From NCBI GenBank assembly GCA_945860955.1, contig CAMATH010000090.1:1-34488 (forward strand): 34,488 nt of DNA, read 5' to 3'. Source of the stretch: Planctomicrobium piriforme. GTDB taxonomy: Bacteria; Planctomycetota; Planctomycetia; Planctomycetales; Planctomycetaceae. Below the pieces are notes generated by a model that worked only from the letters and a program-made list of their open reading frames with translations, did not search any database and had not been told where the DNA came from. Below, piece by piece: positions 16,539 to 24,980 of this stretch (position 1 is the first letter of the stretch; each line of letters starts with the position of its first letter). The translations under genes were made by a program, and so were the position numbers.

Positions 16539-16680
16539 GCGAGATCGCGGTCCGCGCTCTGTCGCTGGATGGAGTGCGGACCCTGTGTTGATTCGCCAAC
16601 GTTTCGAAAATGGAGATTCGAAAGTCGTCCTGGATGGGATAGTCGAATCGCACCCACTGCACTCTCTGGAGTCCCGCCCG

Positions 16681-18126
16681 ATGTTCTCTTCCGTCGTCGT
16701 CTACGAAGATTCCGGTTGGCAGCGATTGCTTCCTTTGGTCTACGTCCGCCCGGTCTTTGATCTGCTGTGCGGTGCGACCAGCCTGCTCACACGAATTGAA
16801 CGGCTGCTGCGAGTGGAGCCCGTGGACGCCAACCGGGAACTGCTTCGTGAGACGGCGACCACGGCGCATGGAGCGAGAAACGGATGGGGTACGCCACACG
16901 AGAGGCCCCGGGTCGACGGACTGCTCGGTGATCTTTCGGAGGAGGTAATCGGCCGGTCGTCGTCGATCGCGATGGATTCCGAGTCGCTCGCCCCGTGTGA
17001 ACAGCTCACTCTGTGGTGTCGCCCCTTGCTCGCCCCGGTCGTCGCGGAGCATTCGGGACTTGCCGTCAACCAGATTCCGTCATCGCCCACATTGTACTTG
17101 AACGGCCGCTACATCTGGCACAAGCTCCCCGAGGCGGAAAACGGCTCATGGATCGGTGTCTGTGGCCCCACCGGCGCGGTCGCGTGCGTGTACGCCGACG
17201 GGGAATTGTGCGGAAAACTGGCTCCAGAAGTCCTGCTCGACGAGATCAAGACGCGCGCGCTGTTGGCGGGGTTGCCCCGGCGAGACGTTTCCCGTTGCGT
17301 CACTCCGATTGACTGGCCTTGGGAGTTGGTCGATCACAACAGTGACTTGCTGTGCGCTGACTGGTGCGAAGACGATGCGGGGGTGGCGGGCGTGGTTTCC
17401 CCCGGCAGTCATCTCTTAAATCCGGGAGCGATTCATATCGGCTGGGGGACGCGGGTGAAGCCGTGTGCTGTCATTGACGCCGAGGACGGTCCGGTCTGGA
17501 TCGGTGAAAATGTGACGATCTATCCGCACACCTACATTCAGGGTCCCGCCTGGATCGGAGATGGTTCGTTGATTCAACCCGGCGCGGTCATTCACGCCGG
17601 CACAACGATCGGCCCTGTCTCCAAAGTGGGAGGCGAGGTCGAAGGGAGCATTATCCAGGGCTACAGCAACAAGCAGCACGACGGCTTCCTGGGTCACAGC
17701 TACGTCGGGAGTTGGGTCAACATCGCCGCCGACTGCATCAACAGCGATCTCAAAAACACCTATGGCAACATCCGAGTGCCAATCAATGGTCGGGAGGTCG
17801 ACACGGGTCGCATGTTCGTGGGCATGTTCGTGGGCGATTACAGCAAAGCGGGCATTAACGTCAGCTTCCCGACGGGGGCTGTCATTGGCTTTTGCTCCTC
17901 CGTGTTTGCGGCTCGCAGCCCGAAATTCGTCCCCAGTTTCGCCTGGATCGACGGCGACGAGGTGACGCGCTTCGACGAACAGCGTGGCCTGGCGATTGCC
18001 CGCAAAGTGATGGCCCGGCGGCGACGTCGCATGAGCGCCGCCGAGGAACAGCTCTTTCTCGCCGTCAGGCAGCAGGCGTTGGCGGTTGAAAAGCAGTCGC
18101 ATTCCGACATGCGGGCACGGCGATAG
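16681..18126 (+). CDS. GlmU-like putative sugar nucleotidyltransferase with left-handed beta-helix domain
   Basis: The ATG at 16681 gives 481 aa; an upstream in-frame extension is not family-like. The N-terminal region matches the sugar nucleotidyltransferase type fold called NTP_transf_4 (VVVYEDSGWQRLLPLVYVRP followed by LLTRIERLL). Residues about 250-430 form a left-handed beta-helix of hexapeptide repeats (IHIGWGTRVKPCAVIDAE, VWIGENVTIYPHTYI, PAWIGDGSLIQPGAVIHAG). They end in the GYSNKQHDGFLGHSYVGSW and DLKNTYGNIRVPING segments typical of this two-domain family. By analogy with GlmU it may acetylate and/or activate an amino sugar phosphate, and the position after glmS supports that. A canonical GlmU signature loop is not evident, so the exact reaction is uncertain. 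The C-terminus is a basic helix (VMARRRRRMSAAEEQ). Confidence 0.82.
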   Translation: MFSSVVVYEDSGWQRLLPLVYVRPVFDLLCGATSLLTRIERLLRVEPVDANRELLRETATTAHGARNGWGTPHERPRVDGLLGDLSEEVIGRSSSIAMDSESLAPCEQLTLWCRPLLAPVVAEHSGLAVNQIPSSPTLYLNGRYIWHKLPEAENGSWIGVCGPTGAVACVYADGELCGKLAPEVLLDEIKTRALLAGLPRRDVSRCVTPIDWPWELVDHNSDLLCADWCEDDAGVAGVVSPGSHLLNPGAIHIGWGTRVKPCAVIDAEDGPVWIGENVTIYPHTYIQGPAWIGDGSLIQPGAVIHAGTTIGPVSKVGGEVEGSIIQGYSNKQHDGFLGHSYVGSWVNIAADCINSDLKNTYGNIRVPINGREVDTGRMFVGMFVGDYSKAGINVSFPTGAVIGFCSSVFAARSPKFVPSFAWIDGDEVTRFDEQRGLAIARKVMARRRRRMSAAEEQLFLAVRQQALAVEKQSHSDMRARR

Positions 18127-18340
18127 GGATGTTCGGACTTGAGGAAAAACGGGGCGAAATTCGCGTTCGTTGACCGGCAGGCAGTTCGCAGAAGGGGGGA
18201 TTTTCCGTTGGAATCGGATTCAAGAATCCGGCGCAATGTCCGACGTCGATTTTGAAGATGCGTGCGAGTTCGGTCGCCGTTCCGAACCTCGGCCTCACCT
18301 TCATTCCAACGCGCCAGCGAATCGACTCGAATCCCACCCC

Positions 18341-20080
18341 ATGAGCTACCGCCCCGTCCGTTCGTGGATCGCCAATCGGATCGCCCGTCACTGTGTACTG
18401 CCGATCATGTATCGGCGGCAGGTGATGGCGTTTGAGAATCGGTGTCAAAACGCCCGGCGGGTGCAACTGGATTTGCTTTCGCGGATAGTACGATTCGGTG
18501 CCGACAGCGCGTTCGGGACCGATTTCGGATTGAACCGAATCCGAACGGTCGCCGACTTTCGCAATCAGCTTCCGATCGCCGGTTATGACCATTTCGCCCC
18601 GTACATCCATCGAGTCGCCAACGGCGAAACGACCGCGATGTTTCCCCCGGGGGAGCGCATTCTCACTTTCATCCAAACCAGCGCCACCACGGGGAATCCG
18701 AAGATCTTCCCCGCCAATAAGTCCTGGTTTCGGTTGTATCAGCGGGGGTGGGATGTTTGGGGGGTGAAGGCGTTCATCGATCATCCGGAAATGTTTGGAC
18801 TGCCGATCCTGCAATTGGGATCGGTCTGGAAACTGGGCGAAACTCCCGCAGGACACAACATCGCCGTCAGCAGCGCGATGATTGAACGGTACCAGAGTCC
18901 GTTCATCAAAAAGCACTACGCGCTCCCACCGGAAGTCGCGATGCTGAAGGACTCGGAAGCGCGCGGCTACGCGGTCGCCCGGTTCGCGGCCATGGGACCG
19001 ATTGGCTTGATGAGTACAGTCACTCCCTCGTGGTTTCTGCGGATCGCAGAGTGCATTCGGCAATTCTCCCAGGAACTGATTCGTGACCTGTACCAGGGAA
19101 CGATTGACCCAAAATTCTCGATTCCGCCCGACCCGCGACGCGCCTTGGAGTGGAAAGGGAGGAAGCCGCTGAAAAAGCGGGCCAGAGAACTGGAACAGAT
19201 CCTGAATAAGAACGGCACCCTCCTGCCGCGCGATATGTGGACGCCGTCGCTGATTTCGTGCTGGCTCGGGGGAACGGTCGGACACGCCTCGAAGCAAATT
19301 CCAGGACTATTCGGCGACGTTCCGATGCGTGACCAGGGATTGCTCACTTCCGAAGGTCGCCACACAGTGCCAATGGAAGATGGCATCCCTCAGGGTGTGC
19401 TGGCGATCGATGCGAACTATTACGAGTTCATCCCCGTCGATGAAACAGGCTCCGTCGACCCGGTCGTGTTGGAGATGCACGAACTGGAGGTCGGTCGGTG
19501 TTATCGGCTGATCTTCAGCACGATGGGGGGGCTGTACCGCTATGACATCGGGGACATCGTCCAGTGTGTCGGGTATCGTGGTGAGGCACCCGTAATCGAA
19601 TTCCTGCAGAAGGATGGCAGTTATTGCGATCTGGAAGGGGAAAAACTCTCGGCCCACACGGTGTGCGACGCCGTGGCGCATGCCGAGCGTGTCGCCGGTA
19701 TGTCACTGGCCTGCTTCACCCTGGCACCCCTGCGTCCCACTGGGGAATTGCCGCGATATGCGCTGGTGGTTGAGCAACGGGAAGCGCCCGACGTCAACCG
19801 CGCTCTGGCACTCGTCCGGGCGATGGATGACGAATTGCGGCGGACGGTTCTGGTCTACGGCGCGACTCGTTTGAACCGGATCCTGGGTTCCCCCCTGCTG
19901 GTTCGGATCGCGTCGGGAGAGTGGCAACGCCTGATCTCCCGGGAGGTGACCAGTCGCGGTGCCAGTGACACTCAGTACAAACACAAGCCGCTGGTCTCGG
20001 ATTTGAGCTTTCTCGACCGGTTGAAAATCGTGGACAGCACGGATTCCAGTACGCAGTCAAGCGACCGGAGGGCGGCGTGA
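18341..20080 (+). CDS. GH3-family acyl-adenylate / amido synthetase-like protein
   Basis: GH3 proteins, best known from plants, adenylate a carboxylic acid and transfer it to an amine such as an amino acid. Bacterial members are of mostly unknown substrate. The ATG at 18341 gives 579 aa, matching the family length; there is no good Shine-Dalgarno. In-frame ATGs upstream, as far as 18236, add a stretch that does not look like the family. The ATP/AMP-binding motif TSATTGNPK lies at 113-121. The acceptor region MGGLYRYDIGDIVQCVGY (about 395-412) contains the Tyr-Arg-x-Asp core. DLEGEKLSAHTV (430-441) marks the C-terminal lid. The gene follows the sugar nucleotidyltransferase gene by 214 bases on the same strand and may be co-transcribed. 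No signal peptide, so cytoplasmic. Confidence 0.88.
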   Translation: MSYRPVRSWIANRIARHCVLPIMYRRQVMAFENRCQNARRVQLDLLSRIVRFGADSAFGTDFGLNRIRTVADFRNQLPIAGYDHFAPYIHRVANGETTAMFPPGERILTFIQTSATTGNPKIFPANKSWFRLYQRGWDVWGVKAFIDHPEMFGLPILQLGSVWKLGETPAGHNIAVSSAMIERYQSPFIKKHYALPPEVAMLKDSEARGYAVARFAAMGPIGLMSTVTPSWFLRIAECIRQFSQELIRDLYQGTIDPKFSIPPDPRRALEWKGRKPLKKRARELEQILNKNGTLLPRDMWTPSLISCWLGGTVGHASKQIPGLFGDVPMRDQGLLTSEGRHTVPMEDGIPQGVLAIDANYYEFIPVDETGSVDPVVLEMHELEVGRCYRLIFSTMGGLYRYDIGDIVQCVGYRGEAPVIEFLQKDGSYCDLEGEKLSAHTVCDAVAHAERVAGMSLACFTLAPLRPTGELPRYALVVEQREAPDVNRALALVRAMDDELRRTVLVYGATRLNRILGSPLLVRIASGEWQRLISREVTSRGASDTQYKHKPLVSDLSFLDRLKIVDSTDSSTQSSDRRAA

Positions 20081-20214
20081 GGGGCAGGGATCGCAGGCTT
20101 CCAATTGATTGACTCAACACTGTCATTTGATGCTGCAATCGGGCGTAACGGACGAAAGAAGTGAAACAGGATGAAGTGGATAAAAAGGATGGACAGGATG
20201 CCCACCATCGATCG

Positions 20215-20252
20215 AGCGACCCCTCGCCGGCTCGCCCGGCAGGTGAAGGAGA
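20215..20252 (+). repeat. 38-bp repeat, perfect inverted match to 24846-24883
   Basis: The 38 bases starting AGCGACCCCTCGCCGGCTCG are the exact reverse complement of 24846-24883. They contain a small internal stem (GCCGG/CCGGC type). In both places the repeat adjoins an ATACTCC motif and then a larger fold-back element. It lies between GH3 and the MFS gene, 135 bases after the GH3 stop. Confidence 0.85.
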
Positions 20253-20270
20253 TCGGTGACAATACTCCAC

Positions 20271-20767
20271 GCGACCGAAAATGCGACATTGCACCCGAGC
20301 CGGCAGTGGTCTTGCGAAAGTCGGATGGAGGCTGGTGTTGGAGACGGCCCCATCCGCCTTGAGCGGATGGGGAGAAAGATCGATGGCTAGCGCCAAACCA
20401 CATTTTGCGGTCCAGACCCCATCCACCTTGTGTGGATTGGTGAATCAGATCTTCGCTCTGTCTGCCACGCACGACGTCAGTAACCAAGTCGACCGGTACC
20501 ACTGGCGATGTCGTGCTTTTACGAGGTATGAATGCGTCTCGCGTTCCCGGCGACGATTGGAGACCAATTGCTTTGCGTTTCGAACGAGTTTTGTATGTCG
20601 CCAATTCTGTCGGACAGAGCGGGGATCTAATTCACCAATCCACACGAGGTGGATGGGGTCTTGATCGAGGATGGGGCGACATTTTTCTAGCTGCCGATCT
20701 CATTCACCATCCGGGCGAGCCGGATGGGGTCTGGGGACGCGAATCGACTGATTTGACGCCTTGCGCG
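20271..20767 (+). repeat. Fold-back repeat copy 1 (386-bp nested palindrome plus flanks)
   Basis: The core is 20346-20731 (386 bases). Inner arms 20415-20464 and 20611-20660 are inverted with 45 of 50 bases matching. Outer arms 20346-20390 and 20687-20731 are inverted with about 34 of 45 matching. Each arm also contains its own mini-hairpin (CATCCG...CGGATG). The left flank (CCGAAAATGCGACATTGCAC onwards) and right flank (CTGATTTGACGC) are shared with copy 2 at 28057-28550. There is no open frame of note. The element fills most of the gap between the convergent GH3 and MFS genes. It has the look of a non-autonomous palindromic mobile element or a large structured RNA/terminator. Which of these is not decidable here. 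Confidence 0.9.
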
Positions 20768-20789
20768 ATAACAACCTGAAACCGCGAAA

Positions 20790-22151
20790 TCACCCCGGCA
20801 TTTTCGGAATCGGGCGGTGTCTCCGCAGTGTCAGCATCAAACAGCCGGCCGTCGCCAGCGAGACTCCCAGATAGAGCCACGGACCTTTGTAGCTGCCGGT
20901 CAGATCTTTGAAATAGCCGGTCAGGTACGGGCCGACAAATCCCCCCACGTTACCAAACGAATTGATCAGTCCGATCGCGCCAGCGGCCGCTGGTCCAGAA
21001 AGAAACGTCGTCGGGTACGACCACCAGACGCCGAACGGCGCGTAGACCCCGACAATCGCCAGGCAGAGGCAGAAATACGCCACCGTCGGTTCCGTGGTCA
21101 CCGCGCCGATCAACATGCCGGCGGCACCCAGAAACAGACCGATCGCGCCATGCCAGCGTTTTTCGCCGGTCTTCGCCGAGTTGTGACCGATCCAGACCAT
21201 CAGCGCCAAAGACGCCAGCATGGGGGGGACGATCATCCAGCTCACCTTCAGGTCAGACCAGCCGGACGACTCCTTCAGCACCGAGGGGATCCAGAACGTC
21301 GCCCCCCAGAATCCGGTGATCCACAGGAAGTAGGTGAGCGAGAGCTTCAGCACTTCGGGGTCGGCGAGTGTTTGCCAGACTGTCAGGCGTTTCTGTCCGT
21401 GGGAGGCGGCAGACTCTGCCTGGTAGCGCTCGGTGAGCAGCTCCCGTTCCTCTTCCGTCAGCCAACGGGCCTCCCGGGGGGAGTCCGCCATCCACCAGAC
21501 AATGATGAACGCGAAGACGATCGCCGGCAGCGCCTCGATCAGAAACAGTCCCTGCCATCCCTTGAGACCAAACAAGGGGACACCCAACAACCACCCCCCC
21601 AAAGGACTGCCGACGATCGTGGCGATTTGCAGTGACGTCAGCAGCACCGCGATCGCCCGTGGACGATCCTGCACGCTGAACCACCGGGGGATACACGACG
21701 CGTAGATGACCGGGTACAGACTCGCCTCGGCGACTCCCAGTAGAAACCGCACGACGTAAAACTGCCGTTCCGTCGCGACAAACGCCATCAATCCCGAGAG
21801 AATTCCCCACGAGAGCATGATCCGGGCGAGCCACCACTTGGGGCTGAAGCGCTCGGCGATCAGGGCACCGGGGATTTCAAACAAAACGTAGCCGGCGAAG
21901 AAGATCCCCGCTCCCAGGCCAACCACACTCTGGCTGAACTGGAGATCGGCCATCATCGTCAGCTTGGCGTAGCTCAGATTCACGCGATCCAGAAACGCGA
22001 TGATCGACGTGATGAACAACGGCAAGACGATGTTGGCGTACGCCTTCCGCTTCGCGCTCGCCTCCACCTCGGCGCGCGGCACCGACGGGAAACCCCGTTC
22101 TCCTCGCGGGTCGCCAGAAAGTTTTTCCGAGTTCGCAAGTGGGGAAGACAT
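20790..22151 (-). CDS. MFS transporter, anion:cation symporter (ACS) type
   Basis: The 453-aa integral membrane protein has about twelve hydrophobic segments in a 6+6 arrangement. The cytoplasmic N-terminus (about 40 residues, charged) leads into TM1 with FLDRVNLSYA, the Asp-x-x-Asn core typical of ACS-family symporters. GWQGLFLIEALPAIVFA (about TM6) is a second family hallmark. The central loop is charged (DSPREARWLTEEERELLTERYQAE), as in galactonate, tartrate and hydroxyphenylacetate carriers. It probably imports an organic or sugar acid with H+ across the inner membrane; the substrate is not readable. The gene is convergent with GH3, separated by fold-back copy 1. No partner catabolic gene is adjacent, although the TIM-barrel protein at 28.5 kb is of a sugar-acid type. 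Confidence 0.9.
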   Translation of the reverse strand: MSSPLANSEKLSGDPRGERGFPSVPRAEVEASAKRKAYANIVLPLFITSIIAFLDRVNLSYAKLTMMADLQFSQSVVGLGAGIFFAGYVLFEIPGALIAERFSPKWWLARIMLSWGILSGLMAFVATERQFYVVRFLLGVAEASLYPVIYASCIPRWFSVQDRPRAIAVLLTSLQIATIVGSPLGGWLLGVPLFGLKGWQGLFLIEALPAIVFAFIIVWWMADSPREARWLTEEERELLTERYQAESAASHGQKRLTVWQTLADPEVLKLSLTYFLWITGFWGATFWIPSVLKESSGWSDLKVSWMIVPPMLASLALMVWIGHNSAKTGEKRWHGAIGLFLGAAGMLIGAVTTEPTVAYFCLCLAIVGVYAPFGVWWSYPTTFLSGPAAAGAIGLINSFGNVGGFVGPYLTGYFKDLTGSYKGPWLYLGVSLATAGCLMLTLRRHRPIPKMPG

Positions 22152-22730
22152 GTCGCTGACCGGGCGTCGAGTTCAAGGGAACACACCGGGCCGCCGTTCG
22201 CGTTTGTGCGATGACGGCCCGGGTGTGATCGACACACTTATAGCGACTCGCGTCCCACACGCGAAATCAATCCGGGGACTGACCGTGGGGGTGGGGAGGC
22301 AATGGGCGAAGAAGGCGGGTCATTCGCAGGGGGCTGACGCCGCCCCGCTCGCCTGTTAGTGGTTAAGGGACGCCATTGGAGTCTCCCTCGCCCGTCCGCT
22401 CATTCGACGCGGGCATCCCGCGATCGACTTGAGTCCCCCCTTGCTCTTCCGGCACGTCGCGATCCTCTTCGAGTGTTCGCGAACCGAAATTGCCAAGCCC
22501 CTCGTCTGGTCGGCCACGTCGCCGCCAGCGTTCACCACGTCCACCATGCCGAGACATTCGCATCACTCCCATCTGTTCCGAAGTCGAGATGATTGTCACC
22601 GCTCATGCAGACTCAACCGGTTCCCTGCGAGTGCAAGTTTCGCACTGATGTGAAGGAAATTCAAGAGGAATTTTTGGATTTTTCATCGCGAGAATAAAAT
22701 TGCATAATTCAGTCCGCTCTCCGTTGCGAA
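22152..22730. other. 579-base region without a supported gene
   Basis: Several frames of 60-80 codons exist on both strands, but none has family-like sequence, a good ribosome binding site or a consistent frame. It presumably holds the MFS promoter on the minus strand. I see no clear repeat or hairpin worth naming here. Confidence 0.5.
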
Positions 22731-23059
22731 TCAGGTTTTTCGGGCCGGAATGTGATCCTCTGAGTCAACTCCCAGTGCCAGTGAAATCCGCTGTTCCAAC
22801 TCCGTCACCGTCACTCCCGTCACCAGAAATCGCTTCTGGCTGTTTGACTCTCCGGAGAGCAATTCGATCTGCGAGCGCTTCAATTTCAAGTCAGCCGCCA
22901 GAACTTCAATCAGCGCCTTATTCGCTTTCCCCTTTTCCGGGGCCTGGGTCACTGCCACCTTGAGTCGGCCGGCGTGTTCCCCCACCACGCCGTTCTTTTT
23001 CGCGCCGGGCTGCGCCTGCACCGGCAGAATCACGCCGTTGGCCGACTCCTGCAACTCAA

Positions 23060-23063
<4 letters not shown>
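22731..23063 (-). CDS. DUF167 / UPF0235 (YggU-like) family protein
   Basis: This 110-aa protein has the DUF167 pattern: an N-terminal strand region (GVILPVQAQPGAKKNGVVG), then RLKVAVTQAPEKGKANKAL. The Pro-x-x-Gly-Lys-Ala-Asn motif is the family hallmark. LKLKRSQIELLSGESNSQKRF follows. The molecular function of the family is unknown. The start is a GTG overlapping the preceding DUF1501 stop as GTGA, so it is translated from that mRNA. The C-terminus past residue 90 is less conserved. Confidence 0.93.
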
Positions 23064-24517
<1,454 letters not shown>

Positions 24518-24634
24518 CGCGGCGATTTCTGAAGCGACAACGAAGGACGAAGAAGACCAGTGGGTGATCATATCGGCAAACCCCAGCGAGAATCCACCGG
24601 TGAATCGGTTCTATTATTCCGAATGCAGAACCCA

Positions 24635-24817
24635 TTGAGACATGGCGAGCTCAAGACCCCTGCCCGCTTGACGGGCAGGGGCCTGAGTCGCGATCGAGGC
24701 GTGTCGAGTTATACCTCGTACGGCCGGAAACGGAACAATTTCGGGGAGCCGCGCCCGTAAGGAAGCGAGAGTTTGATACCGCTTCCTGACGGGCGTGGCT
24801 CGATCAAAATGTCTCAA
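24635..24817. repeat. 183-bp fold-back element with TTGAGACAT ends
   Basis: The ends TTGAGACAT (24635-24643) and ATGTCTCAA (24809-24817) are perfect inverted repeats. Within are a 10-base perfect hairpin, CCCCTGCCCG (24657-24666) with CGGGCAGGGG (24672-24681), and a 16-base hairpin with one mismatch, 24752-24767 with 24780-24795. It lies in the divergent region between the DUF1501 gene and the 692-aa protein, so it would be in the leader of whichever transcript starts to its right and runs left. Confidence 0.75.
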
Positions 24818-24831
24818 CGCGGACCGTGCGG

Positions 24832-24840
24832 AGTATAGCA
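24832..24840 (-). promoter_or_regulatory. Possible extended -10 promoter (TGCTATACT) for the DUF1501-DUF167 unit
   Basis: On the minus strand this reads TGCTATACT, a good extended -10 match, pointing to the DUF1501 gene about 310 bases away. No -35 element is evident 17 bases upstream. The same nine bases occur at 28553-28561. It may instead be part of a repeat boundary. Confidence 0.3.
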
Positions 24841-24845
24841 ACCCG

Positions 24846-24883
24846 TCTCCTTCACCTGCCGGGCGAGCCGGCGAGGGGTCGCT
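24846..24883 (-). repeat. 38-bp repeat, perfect inverted match to 20215-20252
   Basis: It is the exact reverse complement of the 38-base segment at 20215-20252, beginning TCTCCTTCACCTGCCGGGCG on the plus strand. It is followed by GCTAAAAAAG and then the 5' region of the next gene. Confidence 0.85.
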
Positions 24884-24980
24884 AAAAAAGTGCCGCGCTT
24901 TCAGCCGCAACGAAAATAGACAAATCCGCCGCTTCGGCGACTCCCAATTGGATACCCTGACCATTTTCACGAGAGATCGC

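Noticed and set aside
18065-19297. 410-codon frame antisense to the GH3 gene
   Set aside because: It is a shadow frame; GH3 motifs on the plus strand are unambiguous.
22363-22599. 78-codon GTG-started minus-strand frame upstream of the DUF167 region
   Set aside because: It is hydrophilic and acidic with no ribosome binding site, and two other frames of similar quality overlap it.
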